A stretch of DNA of 64,000 nucleotides from Burkholderiaceae bacterium (GTDB lineage Bacteria > Pseudomonadota > Gammaproteobacteria > Burkholderiales > Burkholderiaceae_C), in NCBI GenBank assembly GCA_030695205.1, contig JAUYTN010000015.1:1-64000 (forward strand), written 5' to 3'. Below the pieces are notes generated by a model. It saw nothing but the letters and a program-made list of their open reading frames with translations. It had not been told where the DNA came from and made no database searches. Positions 11,490 through 19,177 of this stretch are shown here, in pieces; the stretch's first letter is position 1, and every line of letters starts with the position of its first letter. The position numbers were made by a program, and so were the translations under genes.

Positions 11490-11927
11490 ATGAAAAACCT
11501 TTCCACACTCGCACGCAGCCTGACCGTGGCTCTGGCCCTGGCCGCTGGTGCCGGTCTGGCCCTGGCCAAATCCGTCCCCGCCGATGGCGCTTTGCCGGTG
11601 GTTGAGCTGATGCCACTGACCATGAAGCACGAGGCCGACCTGAAGCTGAGCACCGAGCAGATTCAGGCCCTGGCGGACTACCGCAAACAGGCCATGCCCA
11701 ACCGTGTGGCGTTGCAAAAGCAGATTCTGGACCTGCGCGGCCAGTTGCGCATGGCCATCCTGGACAACAAGCCCCAGGCTGAGCGCGACGCCCTCATGGC
11801 CCGCATTGCTGACGCGGAGGTGGCCCACCTGAAGGGCCGCAATACCTGTGTGGAGGCGGTGCGACAGATTTTGAACGCCGAGCAGTTTGCCGAACTCCAA
11901 CGGTTGTACCTGAGCGGTTTGCGCTGA
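11490..11927 (+). CDS. CpxP/Spy-like periplasmic protein
   Basis: A 145-aa protein with a signal peptide (LALAAGAGLALA) and a helical, charged body containing LKLSTEQIQALADYRKQ and later RVALQKQILDLRGQLR. The LTxxQ-like motif followed by helical repeats matches the CpxP/Spy/heavy-metal-resistance fold, whose members act as periplasmic chaperones or metal sensors. I assign only the general fold. It lies 104 bp after the PCuAC gene on the same strand, within the copper region. ATG 11490 was chosen because it directly precedes the signal peptide. Confidence 0.72.
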   Translation: MKNLSTLARSLTVALALAAGAGLALAKSVPADGALPVVELMPLTMKHEADLKLSTEQIQALADYRKQAMPNRVALQKQILDLRGQLRMAILDNKPQAERDALMARIADAEVAHLKGRNTCVEAVRQILNAEQFAELQRLYLSGLR

Positions 11928-11938
11928 TCGGTTTGATT

Positions 11939-11989
11939 AATGTATAGCTGTAAAGATATACACAGCAAGCGCAAACGCCATTTTTAGTC
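11939..11989 (+). repeat. AT-rich intergenic repeat, copy 2
   Basis: Contains TATAGCTGTAAAGATATA then CAGCAAGCGCAAACGCC and a TTTTT run, matching the order of elements in the other copies. It separates the CpxP-like gene from the Crp/Fnr-type regulator and ends just before the latter's ribosome binding site. Confidence 0.65.
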
Positions 11990-12007
11990 TAAACAATGGA
12001 GGACGCC

Positions 12008-12679
12008 ATGTCTCACACCCCTCACCCACCACACACCGTCTGCGCGACCGGGTCGCCCCCGGCGGCTCCGTTGCTGGCCCTGGCAGCGGGGGCGCCGCTG
12101 TTTGCTGCCAAAGAGCAAGGTGGGCTGTGGCGGGTGGTGTCCGGCCTGGTGCGGCTGGACCAGGTGGGACCGTCCGGCCCGGTGCTGGTCATGCTGGCGC
12201 AGGCGGGGGATTTGCTGGGCTTCGAGTCGCTGTGCGGTGAGCCCTATCAGCTCAGCGCCAGCGCCTTCAATGACGTGGTGCTGCAGCCGCTGACCCCTGT
12301 GGATGCGGCCCAGCGCCAGCAGTGGCTGATTGAGGCCGTGCTGCAACAGCCCCAGCGCAGCCACGACATGGCCCGCGTGCGCACCGGCCAGGTGGCCACC
12401 CGCCTGGGCGAGCTGCTGCGTTTGCTGGGCCATTTGCCAGCATCCGGCTCCGCTCGCGGTCAGGTGCCGGATGCCGATGCCGTGCGCAACAGCCTGCCCC
12501 CACTGCGCGTGCTGGCCGAGGTGGTGGATGCCAAGTCCGAAACCGTGTGCCGTGCCCTGGCCCAATTGCTGCCTCCGCGCAGCCGCAAAAGCGGCCCCAA
12601 GGCCCCATCCCGCTGGAGTGGAGCCGCCGCCGCCATCGAGCGCCTGGCCACCGCAGGCCGATCTGGTGCCCTGGCATGA
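12008..12679 (+). CDS. Crp/Fnr-family-like transcriptional regulator
   Basis: A 223-aa protein. Residues about 25-110 resemble a shortened cyclic-nucleotide-binding-type beta domain (GLWRVVSGLVRLDQ, VLVMLAQAGDLLGFESL). Residues about 125-195 form a Crp-type winged-helix region with RVRTGQVATRLGELLRLLG and LAEVVDAKSETVCRALAQL. No Fe-S cysteine cluster of the FNR type is visible. A GGAGG at 11998-12002 sits 5 bp before ATG 12008 and decides the start. The stop overlaps the second PCuAC gene (ATGA), so the regulator probably controls or is co-expressed with that copper chaperone. The ligand is unknown. Confidence 0.72.
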   Translation: MSHTPHPPHTVCATGSPPAAPLLALAAGAPLFAAKEQGGLWRVVSGLVRLDQVGPSGPVLVMLAQAGDLLGFESLCGEPYQLSASAFNDVVLQPLTPVDAAQRQQWLIEAVLQQPQRSHDMARVRTGQVATRLGELLRLLGHLPASGSARGQVPDADAVRNSLPPLRVLAEVVDAKSETVCRALAQLLPPRSRKSGPKAPSRWSGAAAAIERLATAGRSGALA

Positions 12680-13257
12680 GTCAGCCCGCCAAACGGCGCA
12701 GCGGGGCCGCCTGCCGCGGTGTGGATGCCCACCGGTGCGGCACACGCCCTGGTCAAGCCACCACCGCCACCCTGACATGGCGCCTTGGCTGCGCAGCCAT
12801 GCTGGCCGCCAACCTGTGCTTGCCTGCCCACGCCCATGGCTTCAAGCTCGGTGAGCTGGTCATGGACCATCCCTATGCCACGCCCACCCGGCCCGGCATG
12901 ACCACGGGTGCGGTGTATTTCCGCGCCATCAAGAACAACGGTGCCGAACCCGACCGCCTGCTGTCTGCCCGCACCCCTGCGGCGGACACAGTGGAACTGC
13001 ACCACATGGAAATGGACGGCGACGTGATGCGCATGCGCGCCGTGCCCGCCGTCGAACTGCCTGCCAAAACCGAGGTGCGCCTGCGCCACGGCACGCCCAA
13101 CGGCCACCACCTGATGTTGCTGGGCCTGACCGCCCCGCTGAAAGACGGCGACCGCTTTCCCGTGACCCTGACCTTTCAGCGCGCGGGCGAGCGCGAGGTG
13201 ACGGTGTGGGTGCAAACCCCGCGCCGCGCGGGCAAGCCCGACGGGCTCCACCACTGA
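12676..13257 (+). CDS. Second PCu(A)C-type copper chaperone, coupled to a Crp-like regulator
   Basis: A 193-aa exported protein with a long, Arg-rich N-region before the hydrophobic segment ending PAHAHG. The copper motif is present as ELHHMEMDGDVMRM and GHHLMLLG: His109 and Met120 have the standard spacing, while the distance to His145-x-Met147 is three residues longer than in the copy at 10867. The Met/His-rich tail of that copy is missing. ATG 12676 overlaps the regulator stop by one base pair step (ATGA), showing translational coupling. Confidence 0.88.
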   Translation: MSQPAKRRSGAACRGVDAHRCGTRPGQATTATLTWRLGCAAMLAANLCLPAHAHGFKLGELVMDHPYATPTRPGMTTGAVYFRAIKNNGAEPDRLLSARTPAADTVELHHMEMDGDVMRMRAVPAVELPAKTEVRLRHGTPNGHHLMLLGLTAPLKDGDRFPVTLTFQRAGEREVTVWVQTPRRAGKPDGLHH

Positions 13258-13268
13258 TTGAACAAAAC

Positions 13269-13314
13269 AATAGTGAACTATTCAATCAAATCAAGCGCTG
13301 GAGCCATTTTTGAC
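13269..13314 (+). repeat. AT-rich intergenic repeat, copy 3
   Basis: Contains TAGTGAACTATTCAATC, then ATCAAGCGCTGGAGCC and a TTTTTGAC end. It overlaps the proposed TTG start of the DUF2946-like gene at 13310 and supplies its GGAG ribosome-binding-site-like sequence. Confidence 0.6.
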
Positions 13315-13729
13315 TTGTAATTGTCGTGTTGGCAACACCGCGCGTCGCCCTGCCTGGTGGCTGCGCTGGGTGCTGCTGTGCTCGGTGTTTGCTGCCACGC
13401 ACGGGCTGCTGGGTGCGCTGGTGGTGCCCGCCGTGGCGGCTGGGCCCGTGGTCGAAATCTGTACGCCGAATGGCCTGCAGTGGGTGGCGCTGGGCGATGC
13501 CCAAGGCGGCGAGCCCCCAGCCAATTCACCCCATGGCATGGCGCAGCCATGTGTGTGGGCCATGGCGCATGTGGCCGTGCCACCTGGCTTTGGCGGCCCT
13601 GTCGGCCATGGTGTTCCTGCATGGCAAGCCGCGGGTGGGCTGGCGTTCAACCTGGATGCCCAAGCCCACCTGCCCAGCAACGCAGCACGGGTGCTGTTGA
13701 TGGCCCCCATGCGCGCGCCACCCGCCTGA
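13310..13729 (+). CDS. Second DUF2946-like exported small protein
   Basis: A 139-aa protein with a hydrophobic N-terminal segment (about 17-43) followed by VVEICTPNGLQWV, the DUF2946-type EIC motif, and PCVWAMAH, a divergent form of the second motif with one Cys missing compared with the copy at 9586. No ATG fits; the best start is TTG 13310, with GGAG 7 bp upstream, both lying in an AT-rich repeat. A later GTG inside the hydrophobic segment is less likely. It precedes mbnP by 108 bp. Confidence 0.6.
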   Translation: MTCNCRVGNTARRPAWWLRWVLLCSVFAATHGLLGALVVPAVAAGPVVEICTPNGLQWVALGDAQGGEPPANSPHGMAQPCVWAMAHVAVPPGFGGPVGHGVPAWQAAGGLAFNLDAQAHLPSNAARVLLMAPMRAPPA

Positions 13730-13837
13730 GCGCGGATTCCCCTTTTCGCATTTCTGGTGCCTTCTCCGCCGCACGTGGGAAGCGTTGCGGCGTGGGCCGG
13801 TGCGAGCCTCCATTGCAATTTTTTGAATCAGATCACC

Positions 13838-14752
13838 ATGAAACAACGTACCTTTGCCTCCTTGACCCTCGCGGCCGTGGCCGCAGCATCCCTCGTCGCC
13901 TGTGGCGGCGGTGACGACGGCCCACAAGCCGTCGAAATCCAGTTTGCCGCCATGGCTGGCAACACCGCCATCGGTTGCGGCTCCACCGTCACCGGGCTGG
14001 GCAGCACGGCCGCCACCGGCAACGTGAAGGACTTCCGCTTCTACATCTCCCAGGTCAAGATGATTCGCGCCGACGGCGCGGAAGTGCCGCTGACACTGCC
14101 CGCCAATGACAGCTGGAACTTCACCGCTGGCTCTGACAGCGTCACCCTGGTGGACCTGGAAAATGCCTCCGGCGATTGCCCCACTGCAACCGGCACCACA
14201 GGCACCAATGCCGTGGTCAAAGGCACCGTGCCCGCTGGCACCTACACCGGCGTGAAGATGACCATGGGTGTGCCGTTCTCCATGAACCACACCGACTGGG
14301 CCAACCCCACCACCACCAAGGCCCCGCTGGATATCCAGGCCATGGCCTGGAACTGGCAAGGTGGCCGCAAGTTCGCCAAGATCGAGGTGACCAACCCTGC
14401 TTGGACGTCGCCCACGTTCAACTTCCACCTGGGTTCCACCGGCTGCATTGGCAACCCCGCCACTGGCACGCAGGTGAGCAGCTGCACAGCGCCCAACCGC
14501 ATGGAATTCAAGCTGGCCGGGTTCAACCCGTCCACGCAGAAAGTGGCCGTGGACATCAAGCCGCTGCTGGACGGCACCAACGTCACCATCAACCAGGCAG
14601 CGGCCACAGGTTGCATGTCGGGCGGTACCGACCCCGAGTGCCTGAACGTGTTCAAGGCCCTGGCCATCGACTGGAAAGCCGATGGCACCGGCACCGGTCT
14701 GCCCATCAACGGTGGTGCGGCACAAACCCTGTTCAGGGCAATGGCCAAATGA
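13838..14752 (+). CDS. mbnP: MbnP-like copper-binding lipoprotein (metallo-mystery pair, four-Cys type)
   Basis: A 304-aa lipoprotein with lipobox LVACGGG. It matches the MbnP family in layout: an early IGCGS segment, DFRFYISQVKMI near residue 70, FNFHLGSTGC, and paired Cys in SSCTAPN, TGCMSG and PECLN. Trp-bearing segments NHTDWANP, MAWNWQGG and NPAWTSP are candidates for the oxidised Trp. In methanotrophs MbnP binds copper after its partner MbnH converts a Trp to kynurenine. Here mbnH follows with an overlapping stop and start. That chemistry is known for homologues and only inferred here. Confidence 0.88.
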   Translation: MKQRTFASLTLAAVAAASLVACGGGDDGPQAVEIQFAAMAGNTAIGCGSTVTGLGSTAATGNVKDFRFYISQVKMIRADGAEVPLTLPANDSWNFTAGSDSVTLVDLENASGDCPTATGTTGTNAVVKGTVPAGTYTGVKMTMGVPFSMNHTDWANPTTTKAPLDIQAMAWNWQGGRKFAKIEVTNPAWTSPTFNFHLGSTGCIGNPATGTQVSSCTAPNRMEFKLAGFNPSTQKVAVDIKPLLDGTNVTINQAAATGCMSGGTDPECLNVFKALAIDWKADGTGTGLPINGGAAQTLFRAMAK

Positions 14753-15948
14753 TGCCCCGGCAGCTTGCACCCTGGGTGCTGGCTGCCGCCGCTGCGGCCC
14801 TTGCGGGCTGTGGTGGTGGCGGCACCAGCGTGACCGACACCGCCGGTGTCACCCCTCCGCCCGGCGGTGGGGCCACCTTTACCCCTGGCAACTGGACCTG
14901 GGAGCTGCCCAGCGGCTTTGCCGTGCCCAAGGTGCCCGAGGGCAACCCCATGAGCACCGCCAAAGTGGATCTGGGCCGGTTTTTGTTTTACGACAAGCGC
15001 CTGTCGGGCAATGGCACGCAATCTTGCGCCAGCTGCCACCACCAGGACAAAGCGTTTACCGACGGCAAAGCGGTGGCCATCGGCTCCACCGGCGACATGC
15101 ACCCCCGCGCTGCGCAGCCGCTGATGAACGTGGCCTACAACGCCACCCTCACCTGGGCGAACCCCAGCCTGGTCACACTGGAAAAGCAGATGGAAGTGCC
15201 CTTGTTTGGCGACAACCCGGTGGAAATGGGCGTGAACGACAGCAACAAGGCCGATGTGCTCCAGCGCATCACCACCGACCCGCTGTATCCGGCCAAGTTT
15301 GCCGCCGCCTTTCCTGGCCTGACCGAACCCGTGGGCTGGGGCCAGGTGATCCAGGCCATATCGGCGTTTCAGCGAGCCCTGATTTCAGGCAACAGCACAT
15401 ACGACCAGTACACCCAGGGCAAGGCCACACTGACCCCGGCCGAAAGCCGTGGGCTGGCGCTGTTCATGGGTGAAAAAGCCGAGTGTTTCCATTGCCATGG
15501 CAGCTTCAACTTCAACGACCACGTGGTGCACGCCGCCAGCCGGGTGGTGGAAACCCCGTTCCACAACACGGGGCTCTACAACGTCGGTGGCACGGGCAAC
15601 TTCCCCGAGGGCAACCAGGGTCTGTTTGAGTTCACCGCCAAGGCCGCTGACCGGGGGCTGTTTCGCGCAGCCAGTCTGCGCAACATCGAGCTGACCGCGC
15701 CCTACATGCACGACGGCAGCATTCCCACGCTGGAGGCGGTGCTGGACTTTTATGCCGCTGGGGGCCGCCACATCACCAGTGGCCCGCACGCAGGTGATGG
15801 CCGCTTGCACCCCAACAAGAGCGACCTCATCACGCTGATCGACCTCAATGCCCAGGAAAGGGCCGACATCGTCGCCTTCCTTAAAACTCTGACCGACCAT
15901 GAATTCGTCACCAACCCCAAGTTTTCCAACCCCTTCCCGGCGCAGTGA
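14749..15948 (+). CDS. mbnH: MbnH-like di-heme peroxidase-family enzyme
   Basis: A 399-aa member of the bacterial di-heme cytochrome c peroxidase/MauG superfamily, of the MbnH type. Heme motifs are CASCH (93-97) and CFHCH (246-250). LAGCGGG is a lipobox, so it is probably a periplasmic lipoprotein. LGRFLFYDKRLSGNGTQSC and APYMHDGSIPTLEAVLDFY are typical family blocks. MbnH oxidises a Trp of MbnP through a bis-Fe(IV)-type state. The ATG-ATG start overlaps the mbnP stop, and its own 3' end overlaps the next gene by 50 bp. Confidence 0.92.
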   Translation: MMPRQLAPWVLAAAAAALAGCGGGGTSVTDTAGVTPPPGGGATFTPGNWTWELPSGFAVPKVPEGNPMSTAKVDLGRFLFYDKRLSGNGTQSCASCHHQDKAFTDGKAVAIGSTGDMHPRAAQPLMNVAYNATLTWANPSLVTLEKQMEVPLFGDNPVEMGVNDSNKADVLQRITTDPLYPAKFAAAFPGLTEPVGWGQVIQAISAFQRALISGNSTYDQYTQGKATLTPAESRGLALFMGEKAECFHCHGSFNFNDHVVHAASRVVETPFHNTGLYNVGGTGNFPEGNQGLFEFTAKAADRGLFRAASLRNIELTAPYMHDGSIPTLEAVLDFYAAGGRHITSGPHAGDGRLHPNKSDLITLIDLNAQERADIVAFLKTLTDHEFVTNPKFSNPFPAQ

Positions 15949-17173
15949 AGCGGCACTGGCGGTTTTGCTGCTGTGCGGCTGTGGCCTGGCCCACGCCCAC
16001 GGCGAGGCCGACGACGCCCTGCCCCCCGAGCCTGGCGTGCGCCTGAGCGCCGCTGCGGCCGTGACCTGGCTGGATAGCAACAAAGAGCTGCCCAGCCAGC
16101 GCCTGCGAGGCTTTTTGCTGCAAGGCGACTCTGGCACCGACCGCCAGAGCCTGGCCCTGGAGCACGCCACAGTGGGTGCTGCCTGGCGCATCAACGACAT
16201 GTTGGGTGCCGAACTGACCGTGGGCAAACACGGGAGCGACACGGCGCACGTTGAATCGGCCTGGGTGCAGGCGCGGCACGATGCCGATGGAGCCGACCAC
16301 TGGTGGCTGCTGACCGCTGGCCGCCAGCGCCCCGCGCTGGGCGGGACACTAGGGCAGGGCGGCCACTTCGACCGTTTTGCGCTGATGCCACTGGCCAAAC
16401 AGATGGCCACCCACGGCGACTGGATGGACGACGGCCTGCAACTGGGCTGGCGGCAAGACACCGGCCAGCGCCGCCTGAGCGCCGATGTCGGCCTGTGGGC
16501 CGGGCGCGTGTTCCCGGGCGGCGACAGCGGCCCGGTGGTGCCCACGGTTCACCTGGGCTGGGGCCAGGGGCCGTGGCAGGTAGATGGTTTTGCCGGCTGG
16601 CTCAAGCCCGAGCGGCGGGGCAGCAGCGTCAGCAGCAACGCCGGGCACAGCCACACCGCACCCGAATGCAACGCCACGTTGAAAGACGTGGCCTGCTTCA
16701 CCGGGCGCAGCACCCTGGCCGGGGCCAGCGTGGTGTGGGCGGGGGCGCAGTCGCCCGTGGCTTTGCCACTGATGCTCAGTGCCAGTGGCTGGCTGCGCGA
16801 CGAAAAAGGCAGCCTGGAGTCGGCCAACGGCCTGGGCCAGTACCGCGCCCAGAACCGTGGCCTGTGGCTGCAAGCCCTCTGGGACGTGGCCCCACGCTGG
16901 CAAACCGGTGTGCGGCTGGAGCGTGCCTGGACCACCCAGAGCCTGAGCGGCCCTGGTGCCAGCCTGCTGGCCACCGAAACCGGTTTGAGTGCCTACCAGC
17001 CCGCCAGCCGCCAGACGGTGTTGCTGGCCTGGCAGCCCAGCGAGCGCATCACACTCAGCGCCGAACTGGGGCGGGAGCGTGCCGCCGCCGCTCAGGGCGT
17101 GGGCAGCAGCACGGTGAACTTTGCTGCGCTGCGGCTGGTGGCCCGCACCGACTGGCTGTCGGGTGGAGAATAA
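15899..17173 (+). CDS. Outer-membrane-type protein coupled to mbnPH
   Basis: A 424-aa protein with a signal peptide (AVLLLCGCGLAHAHG) and a long body of alternating polar and aromatic segments rich in Gly, Trp and Gln, as in outer-membrane beta-barrels. A His/Cys-bearing loop, GHSHTAPECNATLKDVACF (about residues 248-266), stands out and could bind metal. It starts 50 bp inside mbnH in another frame, so translation is tightly coupled. I do not recognise a named family. Transport or anchoring of the MbnPH product is inferred from context only. Confidence 0.72.
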   Translation: MNSSPTPSFPTPSRRSEAALAVLLLCGCGLAHAHGEADDALPPEPGVRLSAAAAVTWLDSNKELPSQRLRGFLLQGDSGTDRQSLALEHATVGAAWRINDMLGAELTVGKHGSDTAHVESAWVQARHDADGADHWWLLTAGRQRPALGGTLGQGGHFDRFALMPLAKQMATHGDWMDDGLQLGWRQDTGQRRLSADVGLWAGRVFPGGDSGPVVPTVHLGWGQGPWQVDGFAGWLKPERRGSSVSSNAGHSHTAPECNATLKDVACFTGRSTLAGASVVWAGAQSPVALPLMLSASGWLRDEKGSLESANGLGQYRAQNRGLWLQALWDVAPRWQTGVRLERAWTTQSLSGPGASLLATETGLSAYQPASRQTVLLAWQPSERITLSAELGRERAAAAQGVGSSTVNFAALRLVARTDWLSGGE

Positions 17174-17230
17174 TGTGTAGCTAAAACATAAATAAATAAA
17201 AGCGTCAGGGCCACTTTTGTTGAAATTTTT
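17171..17230 (+). repeat. AT-rich intergenic repeat, copy 4
   Basis: Begins at the TAA stop of the outer-membrane-type gene and contains TGTAGCTAAAACATAAATAA, AAAGCGTCAGGGCC and a T-rich end. It lies between two convergent genes and may have replaced or act as a terminator. Confidence 0.62.
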
Positions 17231-17233
17231 GGC

Positions 17234-17944
17234 TCACTGCTCCATGGCCGAGTTCGCAATCGCGTCGAATTCGGCCTGCGTGAGGTACTGCGCGGTGTAC
17301 GTGCCGCCTTGCTGCACCAGCGTTTTGTAGAACGAGCGCAGGTGGTTGCGTGAGCCTTTGAGCAGGTTGTCGTACACCAGCCGGATGTCCTCGTTGTCTA
17401 TCAACTGCAGCTGGGTGTTGAGGTCGAGAATGTCCAGCTCTTCGATGGTCACGCCCACTTTGAGGGCCTCGGTGACCGATGCGCTGCCGCTGGCCACCAA
17501 CTGGGTGTAGAGGCCTTGCAGCGTGGCATTGGCGTACACGCCCGCGCCGAGGTTGGCGGCGGGGTCGCTCAGGTTGTAGCGCAGCAGCAGTTGGTGCACC
17601 GCCTCGGTGTGGGTGCTTTCGCTGCGCGCTACGTTGGCAAACACCTTCAGTCCCCATAGGGTGTTCAGGCGGGTGTACACGTCGCCTGCCAGTTTTTCCT
17701 CTTCACGCATGAACAACAGCGATGCTTGCTCGGCCTCGCTCAGTACCTGAAGTGGCAATGCCGCCAATTGGGTGCCCAGTGGAGTGGCCATGAAGGTGGA
17801 GTTGCCATCGGCGTCCACCACCAGTGGCGGGCCGCCGTTGCCAGCGGGTGTGGCGGTGTCGTCGCCGCCGCCGCAGGCGGTCAGGGCCAGGGCAGTGAAC
17901 AGGGCGGCTGCCAGTCGGGTCAGTTGGTTTGCGTTCGGTGTCAT
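17234..17944 (-). CDS. DUF2202 ferritin-like lipoprotein
   Basis: A 236-aa lipoprotein (lipobox LTACGGG). The core REEEKLAGDVYTRL, FANVARSESTHTEAVHQLL and TLYTQ-like helices fit DUF2202, a ferritin-like four-helix family whose Glu and His residues could hold a metal centre. Its function is not established. It faces the mbnPH unit across a repeat and is preceded on the same strand by a small secreted protein 35 bp away. The lipoprotein head resembles that of MbnP (ACGGGDD), which may reflect shared sorting rather than homology. Confidence 0.85.
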   Translation of the reverse strand: MTPNANQLTRLAAALFTALALTACGGGDDTATPAGNGGPPLVVDADGNSTFMATPLGTQLAALPLQVLSEAEQASLLFMREEEKLAGDVYTRLNTLWGLKVFANVARSESTHTEAVHQLLLRYNLSDPAANLGAGVYANATLQGLYTQLVASGSASVTEALKVGVTIEELDILDLNTQLQLIDNEDIRLVYDNLLKGSRNHLRSFYKTLVQQGGTYTAQYLTQAEFDAIANSAMEQ

Positions 17945-17979
17945 GGTGTCGTCCTTGAGTGATTGAAAAAAAGAAAAGG

Positions 17980-18267
17980 TCAGCGCCCGCGCCCATTGCC
18001 GCTGTTGCCACGCCCGCCCCCGGTGCTGCCTGCACCGCCACCTTGTGCTTTGCCGCGGCGGCCGTCGCCGTTGCCGACGGCGGCTACCGTGTCGGGGGCA
18101 ACGGGCAGCGGTTCGGGTTGAGCAGTGGGGGCGGTGGCGTTGCGGCGCTCAAAGCCGCTGCCCCAAGGCCAATGCTGGGGTGCGGTTTGGGCCATGGCAG
18201 GGGCGGCGATGCAAGCCAGCAGCGCCAGGGCTGTCGTTGCGGTGCGCAGTGGGTGGATGTGTTTCAT
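17980..18267 (-). CDS. Small secreted Gly/Arg-rich protein
   Basis: A 95-aa protein with a signal peptide ending APAMAQ and a low-complexity C-terminus of Gly, Arg, Asn and Ser (GNGDGRRGK, GGGRGNSGNGRGR). I do not recognise a family. It lies 35 bp upstream of the DUF2202 gene on the same strand, so the two are probably one operon, and is divergent from the two-component system at 18434. The signal peptide and downstream gene support it as real. Confidence 0.6.
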   Translation of the reverse strand: MKHIHPLRTATTALALLACIAAPAMAQTAPQHWPWGSGFERRNATAPTAQPEPLPVAPDTVAAVGNGDGRRGKAQGGGAGSTGGGRGNSGNGRGR

Positions 18268-18433
18268 GGTGGCTTCGGTGCGGATTCGATGGGGTGAATG
18301 GTCGGCCCGCTGTGTCGCCGTGCTGTGTCGGGCTGGGGCGGTTGTGTGCCTGCGTGTGGCGTTGTGTGTCGGTGTGTATCAACCCACCGGGAAGCTGCCT
18401 TGGCTTCAGGTGGGCTCACTACACTCCCGCGCC

Positions 18434-19177
18434 ATGAACACGCCATTGCCCACCCAACACCCGCAGCCCCTGGTGCTGGTGGTGGACGACGACCCCGACC
18501 TGCGCGAGCTGCTGGCTACCTACCTGGGTGCCAATGGCTACCGTGTGCGCGCGGTGGCCGACGGCATAGCCCTGCGCGCCGCACTGGGGCAGGGGCCTCA
18601 GCCCGATGCCATCGTGATGGACCTGATGCTGCCAGGTGAAGACGGCTTGTCGCTCACCCGCCACGTGAAGGCCCACAGCGCCGTGCCCGTGCTGATGCTC
18701 TCGGCCAAGGGCGAAGAAATGGACCGCGTGATTGGTCTGGAGGTGGGCGCAGACGACTACCTCGCCAAACCCTTTGGCCCCCGTGAACTGCTGGCCCGTC
18801 TGCGTGCGCTGCTGCGCCGCCCCTCTCCTCAGTCTGCCCCCGTGGCCGATGCCAGCACCGCACACAGCCGGGTGTTTGGCCCATTCATGCTGGACGTGGC
18901 GGGCCACCGGCTGCTGCGTTCGGGCCAGGAGTTGGCCCTGACCACGGCCGAGTTCGGGCTGTTGGACGTGTTCACCAGCCGCCCCAACCGCGTGCTCTCG
19001 CGCGATGTGTTGGTGGATCTTCTCAAGGGCTTTGAGCGCGATGCCCTGGACCGCAGCATGGACAACCGCGTGACCCGCCTGCGCCGAAAAATCGAACCCG
19101 ACCCGGCCCACCCTGTGTACATACGCACGGTGCGGGGGGAGGGCTATTTGTTCAACCCCCTGGGGGCTGGCCAGTGA
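18434..19177 (+). CDS. OmpR-family response regulator
   Basis: A 247-aa regulator. The receiver has VVDDDPDL, phospho-Asp63 in VMDLMLPGEDG, the Ser/Thr position in LMLSAKG and Lys in YLAKPFGPREL. The C-terminal winged helix has LTTAEFGLLDVF, RVLSRDVLVDLL, and VTRLRRKIEPDP...YIRTVRGEGYLF. It closely resembles OmpR itself. The kinase gene overlaps its stop (GTGA). It is divergent from the small protein/DUF2202 pair, with a 166-bp shared promoter region, so it may control them or the copper genes; that is inferred. Confidence 0.93.
   Translation: MNTPLPTQHPQPLVLVVDDDPDLRELLATYLGANGYRVRAVADGIALRAALGQGPQPDAIVMDLMLPGEDGLSLTRHVKAHSAVPVLMLSAKGEEMDRVIGLEVGADDYLAKPFGPRELLARLRALLRRPSPQSAPVADASTAHSRVFGPFMLDVAGHRLLRSGQELALTTAEFGLLDVFTSRPNRVLSRDVLVDLLKGFERDALDRSMDNRVTRLRRKIEPDPAHPVYIRTVRGEGYLFNPLGAGQ

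Noticed and set aside
14176..14748. Longer start for mbnH
   Set aside because: The extension overlaps mbnP in another frame and is Arg/His-rich with no match; ATG 14749 gives a signal peptide.
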